A DNA stretch of 64,000 bases. Origin: Adiantum capillus-veneris. Taxonomy: Eukaryota; Streptophyta; Polypodiopsida; Polypodiales; Pteridaceae. Shown here piece after piece: positions 37,936-50,164 of the stretch. The translations under genes were made by a program, and so were the position numbers. The notes beneath the pieces were generated by a model. It saw nothing but the letters and a program-made list of their open reading frames with translations. It made no database searches and was not told the origin of the DNA. The stretch's first letter is position 1, and every line of letters begins with the position of its first letter. The DNA lies in the NCBI GenBank assembly GCA_014529385.2, contig CM043963.1:74715912-74779911 (forward strand). Direction: 5' to 3'.

Positions 37936-38189
37936 GACATTAGATATGTTATTAACATGAAAAAAATAGTATAATAACAACAATAATTAACATTTAACAA
38001 AATGCGTCATCGCGTAATTAAAATCCCTGGAATGGAGTCTTGGGAAAAAGGTTCTAGAGTGAGAAAATGACTTTTTGATCATAGGGTAGGTTTGGGGGGA
38101 GTTTTGGATGGAATATTTTGATATATTTTTTTTGAAAATTTTGAAATTTTAGGGTTTTTGAAAAAACGTATCTCTGGACCCACTACTTC

Positions 38190-38210
38190 CCCCCCCCCCC
38201 CCCCCCCCCT
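38190..38210. repeat. Poly-C run
   Basis: A run of about 19 C followed by T and C-rich sequence. Confidence 0.9.
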
Positions 38211-38362
38211 TTTTTCCCCCTCCCTCTTTTACCCATCCACCTCCCTCTAGGATACAAAGCAATAAATGAGTGGACAACCCTATTATTCTCTCTACTTTCT
38301 TAGGTTCTAGACTTATATACATTGCTCTCTTCCTATTGGCTGGAGCATAATTAACCTTAATC

Positions 38363-40285
38363 CTATATGGCCCAAGGAGAGTCCACATTTTTCCTAATGG
38401 TACATTTCGAGACATTTTCAGCCATAGCCAGAAATTGTTTGAAGCACATAAAAACTTCGGACTTCGCTTTAAGCGGAAATACCCATGGATTCCTGGAGTA
38501 ATCATCAATGAAAGTCACGAAGTACAGGTAATTGCCCAAGGACGGAGTTTGCATGGGCCCACAAACATCACTATGCACAAGCTGCAACCTGCATGTGGCC
38601 CGAACTGAACCATCCTTTGGAAATTTAGAACACTACATCTTACCCAAAATACAGCCTTCACAAACATGTTTGACAGGTGCTTCAAGAGGCGGCAAAGAAG
38701 AAACCATATCAGATTTCTACAAACGCAGCAAACTGGCAAAATTCAGATGACCAAAACGTGCATGCCAAAGTTTTGCATCTGAAATAGCCCTTGAATCTGC
38801 AACAGCATTTGCAAAATTTTTTCCACACTTGTCATACAAAGTGAGCTTATACAGCCCACGACAAAAAAGCCCAGATGCAACAATTTCATTACCAAAACTG
38901 AGATCATGAACTGTAAATCTGTCATCCACAAATTTGACTACAAGTCCAAGTCTAGCAAGTGCGGATACAGACAAGAGATTCTTCTTGATCCCAGGTACAT
39001 AAAGTGCATCAACAAGTGTGAAGGAACTGCCATTAGCAGCAGTGAGGACAATCTTTCCAACTCCCTAAACTGGATAAGAGGCGTTGTTGGCACAAGTGAC
39101 TGAATTCCCATGAGGGACAGACTCGAGAGAGGTAAACAATTCACGATGTGAGGTAATGTGCTTTGTAGCACCACTATCAAAATACCACACATGTGAATCT
39201 GCATCAACTGACAAGCATGCATCATGGACAACAGGATTGTAAGTTCACTCTGCGCTAAAAGTCCATTCGGCATCAACATCAGCAACACAGTCTTGTTTCA
39301 CAGAAGACTCAACAATGGCTGCATTTGTAGTGGAACCAGCATTTGCAGTGGAACCACCCTCTTTCTTCTTAGCCTCTTTGGCCTTCAACTTAGGACACGA
39401 CTTGATCAAGTGATCATTAGCTTTACAATAATGGCAACGCATCTTCTTTTTGCCCTTATCACCAAAATTTCCAGATGAATTGCTACCAGCAGAAGCATTA
39501 GGAACAGAATTTTTGTCACTCACAACAGAACCATAAGAAGTGGCTGCATTGATGTTACCACCCTTTCTTTGAGAAGCAATAAAAGACTGTTCAACTGCAT
39601 GTTGTCTAGTCCTGTTTTTCATGGAAAGTGACTCTTGCAACAGCAATGTGCATAATGCATCAAACTTGACAACTTCTAGATTTCCTTCGGTCATAAGTCT
39701 CCAAGTACTAGCAAAAGTCTGGTAAGAATCTGGTAAGGCATCAAGAACAGTCTGCACAAGGGAACTGTCTGAAATAACTTCACTTGCAGAAATAAGTTGC
39801 TCATTGATATCCTTGACACTAGCAAGGAAAGTGTCCATATCATCTTCCTCATGCATAATCTTTGACTCGAGCTCTTTATGCAGCAACGTAATTTTAGCCT
39901 CATTGCGGCTTGCATGAAGACCTGCTAGAATATCCCAAGCCTGTTTTGCAGATTTTGCTGAACGGATGTGAGGAACAATGGTGTGCTTCACAGACAACGC
40001 AATCAATGCATGAGCTTGCGCATCCTTAACATCCCAACGAGCTTGTTCTGCCATAGGCAAAACAACTCTAACAGCTGCAATCCTTGCAGCAAGACCTGCA
40101 ACATCTTCAACATCGCCTACATCCTCAGAACCAAGACGTACATCAATGCCCTGCACAATGTTCCAGACACCCTTTGACACAAGAACATGTTGCATCATAT
40201 AAGCCCACATAGGGTAGTTGTCCCCATCCAACCTGTCCTCAGCAGCAAACATCTTGAACACATTTGTGTTGTTGTTGTCAGCCAT
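38363..40285 (-). pseudogene. Copia gag-protease-integrase polyprotein, truncated
   Basis: All domains lie in one minus-strand frame from the ATG at 40285. Gag has the Copia N-terminus 'RLDGDNYPMWAYMMQHVL' and a central UBN2-type region ('AWDILAGLHASRNEAKITL'), and ends with a zinc knuckle C-x2-C-x4-H-x4-C starting CHYCKANDH. After a TGA at about 39243 comes the protease with D-S-G-A, then 'VPGIKKNLLSVSALARLGL' and a GAG-pre-integrase domain ('LWHARFGHLNFASLLRL'). The integrase core starts 'LVHSDVCGPMQTPSLGNYLY' with 'TFIDDYSR'. The frame is lost at about 38363. At least four stops (TGA/TAG) are present. Reverse transcriptase, RNase H and the 3' LTR are missing. Confidence 0.9.
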
Positions 40286-40563
40286 GGTAAATGTTGCACC
40301 TGATGTGAAAATTGTCCGAAAATAGGAGAAACGGAACAAGAACAACCTGTGCTATATAGCACAAACCGTAGAAGACTATAAGGCATGTAGTGGAAACAGA
40401 GGCCGAAATTATCCCAAATCAAAATTCTGAGCAGATCGAGCTCTACGAGCTCGCCCAAAATATTTGTTGACCTGGGAACGCTTGCCAAAGCTCACTGAAA
40501 TCGAAGAAAGTGAGCAGGCGTGTGATGGAGCATTTGGCGACTAAGCCCGAGAGGACGTGACCT

Positions 40564-40575
40564 GCTCTGATACCA
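40564..40575 (-). other. Initiator-Met primer-binding site
   Basis: TGGTATCAGAGC on the minus strand, two bases from the LTR end. The leader from here to the gag ATG at 40285 is about 280 bases. Confidence 0.93.
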
Positions 40576-40577
40576 AT

Positions 40578-40837
40578 TGTTGGAATTAGGGTTGCAGAGA
40601 AACACACACAGCTTGGAGAAGATGAAGGAAGCTCAAGGCGCACAATAGAGAGTGTGTTACTTAGTGTGCAATGGAAAAATAGATAGCCCTAGAGTGATGG
40701 GCGTATATACAATGCACGGGGGAAAAAACCTCCTAAAGAGGGAAAAAATGCCCCGGCGGTCCTAGTGTGTTCACACACTAGGACCGCAGGTGTAGTGATG
40801 TGTTCACACAAATCACTACCGCATGTATATGGTAACA
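40578..40837 (-). repeat. 5' LTR of truncated Copia element
   Basis: Plus-strand limits are TGTTGGAATTAGGG and GGTAACA; the outer limit is a best guess since the partner LTR is missing. It contains a perfect 14-bp hairpin (40756-40787). Confidence 0.7.
40756..40787. repeat. Perfect hairpin in LTR
   Basis: Arms GCGGTCCTAGTGTG and CACACTAGGACCGC enclose TTCA. A second, imperfect hairpin (GTAGTGATGTG..CAAATCACTAC) follows within 50 bp. Confidence 0.93.
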
Positions 40838-40847
40838 ATTGACATTT

Positions 40848-41000
40848 TATGTATGCTAATTAGCATCCATTCTCTGCTAGTTAGCATAGACACTATATTC
40901 ACATTTCCTTGTTAACATATTTTGTATGCTATTTAGCATATTGATCATGGTGGTTAGCACCCTTTGTATACTAGTTAGCATAGTTAGCATAGACAATATG
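40848..41000. repeat. Small array of GCTA..TAGC palindromes
   Basis: Motifs such as TATGCTAATTAGCAT, CTAGTTAGCATA and TATGCTATTTAGCATA occur in a short cluster left of the phosphatase-like pseudogene. The same motifs form long arrays at 43190-44860 and 47220-48560. Confidence 0.85.
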
Positions 41001-41109
41001 AATGTCTACAGGATATGCATTCCTACCATACATGGAATGCTACTTGTCACACTATGCATACAAGCAATCATAATGGTATCGATGAAATGAACAGGTGAAT
41101 TGAATACAT

Positions 41110-43021
41110 ATGTATCAATGATGCAGGATGCGAACCTGACAAGACACCTGTCAATCAAAGGATAGAAGAGAAGCTCTATAATGATGAATCTGATGAGCTA
41201 GATAGACAGCATGAAAGGGTAGATGTAATGCCATAGCATGCAATAGCGCACGAGGCTGCTGCAGATGGTAAAGAAATAGATGATGACGATGAAGATTTTA
41301 TCATGATTACTCATCCTAAACCTAAGCCCCCTACAAATGATCAAACAAGTGTCTCAGAGGAAATAGTTAATAATGTGCAAGAGGAAGGTAGGAGTGCTCA
41401 AGAGAAAGGTTTCAGGACTGACAATGGGCTGACTATGCAAGACACCGGTGATGACATCCCCCTGCGGGTTTTGTAACAAAGTGAAATTAAAGATAAAAGG
41501 TGGCATGGAACAGATTTTGGAAGATCCTGGGGACGAGATATGTGCTACCCCTCCGAGCACCCTGGATGACATAAATGAACACAGCATAGTTGAAAAGAAA
41601 TCCATTCACTCACGTGTTTGCAAGAAATTATGTTGAATATGTTCCCTGTTGTGTCCAAGTTATGTAGTGTTAGCAAGCTCCACACCCTGTGGCATGTATC
41701 TCTCTGGATATTTATAACAAAGAAACTCTTTTCAATATCAATTTCCTGTGCAACAATTCAGTAGTTTTTTCTTGTCCTTTATAATGTCTTTATTCGATAC
41801 CATTTCTGTGTCACAGGGTAAGAGAAACTGCAATTAGTTGCCCTGTATGATTTGAATTATTCCATTGCATGTAAAACCATACGAAAGCAGTGTTTTGCCA
41901 AGACGAGACATCTATGAAAAGAAAAAGCTGAGATTGAGAAGCACCTAGCTAGCTATCTTAAACGCTTAACAAAAAATTTTGAGTACTTCAGTTATGTTCA
42001 TTCCTCAGGGGAAGTTATTTTTGTTGAGTGGTATGCATTGCCAGACCCAATATGTGTGCCAAAGTTGTTGCCAGACAAGGGGCCCACTTTGGTTCTTGAT
42101 TTAAATGGCCTACTTGTTCAAGTTGTAGAGCCAATGCACGGTGACATTCCCCCTAAACATGCAGGGGAAATGATAAAGTGCAATGTGCAAGCATGGAGGT
42201 ATGTATTTTGTCGCAGAAACAGCCACAAATTTTTTGATGCAAATGGAAAAATTGGTGCCTCCAATTTTTCCATGTGTATATATGGAGCACCAGCATGGAA
42301 CCTAAGTGAATGCAATATTAGAAATAGTATTCAAAGAGCAGCAGGCTAAGCCGAGAGGTGTTTTTTCACAGAATCATTGTAGTGGCCAGCCTTGGTAGAT
42401 ATATAATTAGCCTGTATTCTTGAAAGATTTGAGATTGTTTTGGAAGAACTGCAACTTTGGGCCCCAAAATAGTCTAATTATTGACGATAGTGTGTACAAA
42501 TTGTGCCAGAAACCTGAAGGAAGTTGGCTTGTTACTCCTAAGATAGAGGACCAGACCAAAGAACAGTGGCAAAACTTCTTGATAGATACTTTGAGCAGCT
42601 GGTTGTTCCTATGGGTGGCTGATCAAAGGATCGTGCAGCGTATACATCTGAAAATGCGTTCGATACTACCCGAGATTTGTTTTCACAAGAAGTGATCAGG
42701 AAGCTGGCATCAGAAATTCAAAAGCGCAACGAGGCCCAACATAAGGAAGCCTTGCATAGGAGACAAAGGGAGGCTGATGAAGAAGCTGAAAGACATGAGA
42801 GAGAGAAGCTACAAAGAGAAAAATTAGAGAAGCAGCAGCAAGAAGAAGAACAAAGAGAGTTGCAAGAACCAAAATCTCAGCAAGAAGAAGAAAGAAAGCA
42901 AGACCCAAAAGCTCAGCAAGCAAAGAAGCAAACGGACACTGAGCAGAAGCAAGTGTACAAGCGCGCTAAACCACGATCTTATCCAGAATACGAGGCTCTC
43001 TGCAATTTTGAAACATTATGA
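41110..43021 (+). pseudogene. FCP1/NIF-like phosphatase pseudogene with coiled-coil tail
   Basis: The part 41110-41480 encodes an acidic leader ('EIDDDDEDFIMITHPKPKPP') with stops. From 42038 the frame reads 'GPTLVLDLNGLLVQVVEP', matching the first motif of HAD-type CTD phosphatases (DxDxT/V), here DLNGLLV; the second Asp of the motif is Asn. A piece from 42420 reads 'KDLRLFWKNCNFGPQNSLII' then 'DDSVYKLCQKPEG', the typical last motif (LLIDDSxYK). A frame change leads at 42677 to a Glu/Gln/Lys-rich coiled coil ending at 43021. Relatives remove phosphate from RNA polymerase II tails (family knowledge). Several frameshifts and the altered catalytic Asp show it is dead. Confidence 0.72.
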
Positions 43022-43189
43022 GGGAAATTTTTAAATTGCCTTTCCAATGTTTGTAACTATTCCAACATTCACTTCAGATAGTAATGATCAGATCCTATAT
43101 TATGTGTTTTTTGAAGACAATACTATGTGTACTGTTGGCATTCTTCTGTGTAAACATTGAATTTGTATACATTCTCGTTGGAAGTCAGC

Positions 43190-44860
43190 AAAGGTATGCT
43201 AATTAGCATAATGTTTATGCTAGTTAGCAGATTGTTTATGCTAACTAGCAAAAACAGTATGCTAATTAGCATACCCACAGTAGCTAATTAGAATACATTC
43301 TAATTAGCATACTGCACATTTTTGTTTGTGCTAACTTCCACTCACAGCATACCATAGTATGCTAATTAGCATATACAGTATACAGGAAGCTGCCATGTTT
43401 TCTCTTTGAAACTAGCAATGGTATGCTAATTAGCGTACTGTTTATGCCAACTGGTATAAACAGTATGCTAATTAGCATACTGTCTATGCCAACTGGCATA
43501 AACAGTATGCTAACTAGCATACATGGTACGCTAATTAGCATTCCTTCAATTAGCATAATGTGGATTTTTGTTTTTGCTGACTTCCACTCACAGTATAGTA
43601 TACTAATTAGCATACACAGTATATAGAAAGTTGACATCCCTTCTTGAAACCAGCATACATAATGCTAATAAGCATACACAATATACAGAGAGCTGTTATC
43701 TCTTCTCCTTAAAACCAGTAAAGGTATGCTAATTAGCATACTGTCTATGCCTACTGGCATAGACAATATGCTAATTAGCATACCTTCAATTGGCATATTG
43801 TACATTTTTGTTTGTGCTAACTTCAAATCAATATAGCCTTCAATTAGCATACCTTCAATTGGCATAATGTACATTTTTGTTTGTGCTAACTTCCACTCAG
43901 TATAGTATTCTAATTAGCATACACAGTATACAAAAAGTTGCCATCCCTTCTCCTTGAAACCAGTAAAACTATGCTAATTAGCATAAATGTTTATGCTAGT
44001 TAACTATGCTAATTAGCATACCCACAGAATGCCAACTGGCATAAACAATATTCTAATTAGCATACAGAATGCAGAGACTTGTCATCTCTTCTCCTTGAAA
44101 CTAGCAAAGATATTCTTATTAGCATACTCTTTATGCCAACTGTCATAGATAGTATGGTAATTAGCATACATAGTATGCTAATTACCATACCTTCAATTAG
44201 CATACTGTGCATTTTTGTTTGTGCTAACTTTCACTCACAGCATAGTATGCTAATTAGAACACACAGTATACAGAAAGTTGTCATCTCTTCTCCTTAAAAC
44301 CAGCAAAGGTATGCTAATTAGCATACTATTTATGCCAACTAGCATAAACAATATGCTAATTAAATACATAGTGAACTGAAAGCTGCCATCTCTTCTCCTT
44401 GAAACCAGCAAAGGTATGCTAATTAGCATACACAGTATACAGAAAGCTGCCATCTCTTCTCCCCTAAACCAGCAAGGGGATGCTAATAAGCATATTGTTT
44501 ATGCCAATTGGCATAAACAGTATGCTAATTAGCATTCCACTCACAGCATAGTATACTAATTAGCATACACAGTATACAAAAAGTTGCCATCTCTTCTCCT
44601 TGAAAACCAGTAAAGTTATGCTAATTAGCATACTGTTTATGCTAACTAGCAGATATAAGTTTATGCTAATCAGCATAAACAGTATGCTAATTAGCATTAG
44701 CATGCACAGTATACAAGAAGCTGCCATCTCTTCTTCTTGAATAGGTATGCTAATTAGCACATTTTTTATGCTAACTAGCATAAACAATATGCTAATTAGC
44801 ATACCATTTATGCTAACTAGCATACCCACAGAACACAATTAGCATATCTTCTTATTATCA
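43190..44860. repeat. Long array of ATGCTAATTAGCAT palindromes
   Basis: Dozens of copies of the perfect 16-bp palindrome TATGCTAATTAGCATA and variants (ATGCCAACTGGCAT, ATGCTAACTAGCAT) are set in larger imperfect repeats of a few hundred bases that include CCATCTCTTCTCCTTGAAAC and TTTTTGTTTGTGCTAACTT. Many open frames here are by-products of the repeats. The array lies between the phosphatase-like pseudogene and the 3' side of transposase-like copy 2. Confidence 0.93.
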
Positions 44861-45373
44861 TACTGTGCAAGCCACTGGCCTTCTTTGTACACATCGTTCC
44901 AATCCCTGATTCCTTTCTTGTAAGCTGGGTGTGCCTTCTTTTATAGTTTCCATTTATATTTGTGGGCTACCTTCCCAAACCATATGGAGTCCTACTGTAA
45001 AAGGCGTCAATTGTAAGACACAAAAGGAGGCGGACTTTGAGCTTGTTTGATCACCTCTCTAGAGTTCTATATTTTCTTGATGAGCTCAAATCCTCTAGGT
45101 TTAATGAGACAGGTTGTACAAATGATCTCTCTTAAACCGAGACCCCTCTATGATAGACACCAAAGCCATGTATACACAAAGCACACAAGAGACAGAAGAT
45201 ACCCAAGTTTTTGATAAAGCTGCATTATCTCCGAGCAAGAAGTGTATTGAAGATGCAGTGATTACAACTTAAAATCTGAAGGGAATTCTATTATAGATTG
45301 CTTCATATCTTTCTGGGTTGATTGTGTACACCTCTCGTCTCCTTGGGATGTGCTCCATGGGTATCTTGATACA

Positions 45374-48300
45374 TCATACCAGATGTGAAAGTACGTGGAC
45401 GATGGGCTGCTTGTGGTCTACCTTGAAGGTGTATGCTTCCAATTGCTCGTAATGCAGACGTTGCACAACACATGAGCCTCTATCAATTGCATTGCCCCAC
45501 TCATTGAGGTACCCCTTCTCCACCTTCTCCTTTGTTGCAACACACTTGACCAGGTAGAAATCCACATCCTTGATGTTGGTCGAAGCATCTAGATTTACAG
45601 CAAATGTTTCACCAGCACATAGAGCGCTACTCAACACATCATGATGACCTTCGTATGTGATAATGGCTGCTTCATGTACTGGCTCAGAATCTGACACAGC
45701 CCCATCAAGTAATGGGAGTAGAGTATGATAATCCCAAGGCTACATGTGAGCTTTATTGACGCAGTGATTCCATCTTCGATGCATGCATGCATCACAGATG
45801 CATGCCAAGGCTCTTGTTGCGAGGGCAATTGGATCCCCAAGGTTGTGACCACAAAAATCATGCAAAGAGTGAGTTTTTGCCACAGTGGCACAATTCCACT
45901 TCACTTCCCTGTTCACTTTCCCCTCTTTAACCTCCCAGAACACACGGGCACATTCCCTTTCTTTTGAAGGATAGTGTGAAGGTGCTCCCTGCGACAGGTT
46001 GGCTTGGCAATAAGCAACCACATTAGCTGCACACTGCAAAATAGCTCCATTAGGTTTTAGATGTTCATGGGTCAAGGGTCTTCTCACAACTTCTCCTGCA
46101 CCATCATGCTCTCCCTTGTCGTGCCCTGATCCAAAGAAGAACCAGCTCATCCCCATCTCTGTGATTCCACCATATCTTGCAACAAAGTAAAAAGGCATGG
46201 CTCCCTTGAACTGCGAGGCCACACCATCAGACCACACCCAATGTTGCTTAGGAGTGACACCCTCTTGTTGTAACTAGTCACGGATGTAGCATGAATCAGT
46301 GTTGCACGAACAACATGTCATGCACCTTGTCATTTGATATGAAGAAGTGGATGGTTTTGACTACCTCCCCTACCCTGCGGTAGTACGTTATGTGTACAAA
46401 AATGGTTAGTTGACTAGAGTTTCAATGCATTGATTGAATCTCATTTTGTGCTTGAAGGCATAATTCTCTGCAAAATCAACAACTGACACGATGACATCGT
46501 CCGTAAACCAAAGAAGACAATCCTTGAATTTTCGTCCTTGCCATTGAGTCACATAGTTATGAATGATAAAGAGCTCCAACTTGGTCTTCAAGAGTTGAAG
46601 AAACTCCCGGCACTGCATTTCTTTGTGCAAAAGATTTTTTCTTTTGTTTAATTTCCCTGCTTGTCTTGAGCTTGTACATATGCAAATACTTTCACCTTAA
46701 TACTATTACCTGGCTTTGTTATCTCCAAGCAGCATAATTCCAACCTATACACTCCACATATCACACACTCTCCCATCAGGCATTCCCTTCTATGAAAAAC
46801 TACATCTGCGGGCTTTGGATAGAAAACAGACTCCCACATATGTGTGACACCTTTGAACGTGTGATGTGAAGCCAAGGAACCCTTGCTAATGTTCTCACCT
46901 GGGACACTGATATTGCATATACAGTCACAACCTGCTCTATGCAGCCCAAAAGCACGAGAGCGTATGTGGTTCAGTGTGTCCTTCAAAAAGGACATTTTCA
47001 CATGGTATTGGCAACAGCATGTGTATCTATCCTTGAGCCACCTACAAAAGAATGGCTTCAACATCTCAAACATTCTCATACCAATCTTGCAATCTGGATG
47101 TTTTTCCTTGAGTCTACAAAAGAGCTCAACCTGTAGCATCCAAATGATGATCAGTATTTAGATTGCTAACTAGGACATCCAGCATTTTCATGAAAACAAA
47201 TCATAGTGTTAAATATCACAATCAACATCCTAATGTGCATGCAATAGCGTATGCTAACTATCATAAAGAGTGTTACTTAGCATGTATCTTGTGTTTACCA
47301 GCAGCAGGTAACTTTGTATGCTAGGTAGAGCACAAGGCATGCTAACTAGCATAGACCATATGCTAGCTAGCATACTCCATATGCTAACTAACATACTCAT
47401 TAGGAAACCCATCATGCAGATGAGCATACTAGGTGTTAACTAGCAGAAATTATGTTAATTAGCATACATCTTGTGTTGACTAGCTAACCCTGTATGCTAG
47501 GTAGAACACAAGGCATGCTAACTAGCATACTCCATATGCTAACTAGCATACCCAGTCCAACTGCTAGTTCTAACTAGCATAACCCCTGTCTTAAATAGCA
47601 TACTCATCATGTTAGTGAGCATACTAGGTGTTAACTAGCATAAGTGGCGTTAACTTGCATACTTTTTGTGTTGACCAACTAACTCTATATGCTATTTAGA
47701 ACTCAAGGCTTGGTAACTAGCATACTCCATATGCTACCTAGCAAACTCCATGTGCTAACTAGCATAATCACTTTCCATTAGACAATGTACTTATCATGCA
47801 ATTGAGCATACTAGGTATGTAACTAGCATACTAGGTATGTTAATTGGCATACATATTGTGTTAACCAACTAGCTATATATGCTATATAGAACCCAAGGTA
47901 TGCTAACTAGCATACTCCATATGCTAACTAGCATTCTCCATATGCTAACTAGCACAATCCATATGCTAACTATCATACTCACTATGCTAACTAGTATACG
48001 CATTAGGAAACCCATCATGCTATTGAGCATTCTAGGTGCTAACTAGCATAAATGATGTTAATTAGCATACATCTTGTGCTGACCAGCTAACTCTGTATGC
48101 TAGGTAGAACACAAGGCATGCTAACTAGCATACTCCATATGCTAACTAGCATCCCCAGCCCAGCTGCTAGTTCTAACTAGCATAACCCTTGTCTTAAATA
48201 GCATACCCATCATGCTAGTGAGCATACTAGATGTTAACTAGCATAAGTGGTGTTAACTTGCATACCTTTTGTGTTGACCAACTAACTCTGTATGCTATTT

Positions 48301-49330
48301 AGAACTCAAGGCCTGCTAACTAGAAAACTCCATATGCTAACTAGAATAATCACTTTCTGTTAGACAACGTACTTATCATGCAATTGAGCATACTAGGTAT
48401 GTAACTAGCATACTAGGTATGTTAACTAGCATACCATGTATGTTAATTAGCATACATATTGTGTTAATCAACTAGCTTGGTATGCTATTTAGAACCCAAG
48501 GCATGCTAACTAGCATAGTCAATATGCTAACTAGCATAGTCCGTATGCTAACTAGCAAAAGTCTACAGATCAGTATGTTATCAATCAGCCTATATAAGTT
48601 ATTATGCACTAAAGAGGCAATGCATAAAATGCATAAGTTATGGTACAAGTATTTGATTGATCACCTGAGGCTCGTCTAGGAGGTGCACAGGGTGTTCTAT
48701 GTATCTTTTCCTCCCCGTCCTCTTTCGACAAACATCCTTCTTGTTCGGTGAAACGCGAGTCTCCACTTTCCAAAATGTGTAGACCAATTTCTTAATTTCA
48801 TCTATGATAGGGCTATGACAGTGTTGCTTGTGACATGCAACCAATAAAAACAATTGACCATCAACATTAGACTTCGCCTATCGTGATCTCGCCTTGTGCA
48901 AGGTGCGACGATTGACATTTAGGACCCTGGCAATTTTTGCAATAGGCATGTTTCCCTTTGAATTCAACATCATTTGCAATGCTGTATTCTTCAAAGAAAA
49001 CTCCTCATTGGAACCTGGCTGCTTGACGGTAGCCAGTGTGCTGCGGATATTGGAAATAATTGCAGTCTCTGTACAGCATCCTCCTCCTCAAAAGACTCAT
49101 CATGGATCACTCGAACATTGAGCAACAAGATTCCGGATTTCCCACTTTGCTTCTGTACTAAAACCTTCAGTCCTACTCTTGAAAGCTCTCACAATCTCGG
49201 AGGAGATTTTCTTTTTCTCCTCATCATTGAGGGCATGATGCTATCGCTCAAATTTCATTTGTTTCTGCTCCCGTTGTTTCCTCTTTGTTACTCTCTCATA
49301 TTCCCTGATTATACAAAGGCTGGATCTTGG
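45374..49330 (-). pseudogene. Transposase-like gene, copy 2 (two exons, decayed)
   Basis: Homologue of the gene at 29.1-32.8 kb. Exon 1 (about 49330-48665) is broken by stops and frameshifts but keeps 'ETRVSPNKKDVCRKRTGRKR' and 'HPVHLLDEPQ'. Exon 2 begins at 47130 after CTACAG with 'VELFCRLKEKHPDCKIG', then 'FCRWLKDRYTCCCQYHV' and Cys-rich sequence. After frame changes it continues with 'HNYVTQWQGRKFKDCL' (near 46560), 'MWSDGVASQFKGAMPFYFVA' (from 46237) and 'SWFFFGSGHDKGEHDGAG' (near 46120). The conserved Asp in DGVASQFK and His/Lys/Asp in GHDKGEHDG look like catalytic or metal-binding positions of a DDE-like enzyme, but this is inference. The remaining part (45374-45697) is less clear. Stops and frameshifts make it a pseudogene. 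Confidence 0.72.
47131..48664 (-). repeat. Intron filled with ATGCTAACTAGCAT minisatellite
   Basis: The 1.5 kb intron (donor CAG|GTGATC at 48665/48664, acceptor CTACAG at 47131) is made mostly of ATGCTAACTAGCATA and relatives, in larger units such as 'GGTAGAACACAAGGCATGCT' seen near 47325, 47502 and 48103. Its position in the protein is identical to that of the intron in copy 1. Confidence 0.9.
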
Positions 49331-50164
49331 GAGTTGTAATTTATTGCATGTAGTGGCTCTCTTCTGCTTTTTCCTAAGAACTTACTTAAAATCACTTAAA
49401 TGTATAGCTGTCAACACTTGATGTTGTAATAGACACATACTATGAACAAATGTACTCACAAAACTATAGATGTGACCAACAAAACCAATGAATTCATTTG
49501 GAGTGGGTTGGCTACACTTAAAATTTGCTTACCATCACATTACAGTACGGCTCCATTTCCAGCATTGGAGCTAGTGGCAATAATGTTGGCTATTGGTTCT
49601 CCATATGTGTAGGTCTATGTGGGAATGAGAGAAAGAGCTTAGCTTTGACAACTCATCTCTGAGGCAGGAGACCCAGCGCAAGGAGAGAGAGAGAGACTCC
49701 CCATGTCTTCTTTAGTAACTAAAAACAGAAGCCCATGAGGAGGAAAAATAATTTTTTTATGGAACATTTGAAATTCAAAGGACTTGCCCATCCGTTTTCA
49801 GTATATGCTAACAAGCACAAGTAGCTAGAATTGTCTCGGACAACATATTTAGTGACACATTAACATGCTTCTACCCGTGAATAAAATCGAGTGTGGCATT
49901 TTTTCGAGAAAAAATAGAGAGAATTATAACACAAAAAAGCTCTTTTGCAAAAAGCCCTATCATAATGTCAAGTGCAGCTAGCCCAACAAAATGGTCAATC
50001 CATAGAAGATGATTGTTGCAACAATATAAACACCAAATGGATTAAGTAACACAAGCTATCAAAACAATGCAAGTATAATAGGCACTCATCCTACAATGGC
50101 AATTGCAAGGAATCCAAAAAAAACGGCCAATCCATAGAGGACTGCAAACCTTAGCTCAAGAAGT
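49331..50164. other. No gene recognised
   Basis: AT-rich DNA between the two minus-strand transposase-like genes, with a short GA-rich patch near 49685. A possible promoter side for copy 2; no specific site identified. Confidence 0.5.

Noticed and set aside
38149-38508. A 119-codon minus-strand frame ending in Gly repeats
   Set aside because: The Gly part is a poly-C translation, and the rest overlaps the Copia integrase in another frame.
43190-48560. CRISPR-like look of regularly repeated short palindromes
   Set aside because: The repeats are degenerate, lack unique spacers of constant length, and lie in an intron and intergenic DNA of a eukaryote with no cas genes.
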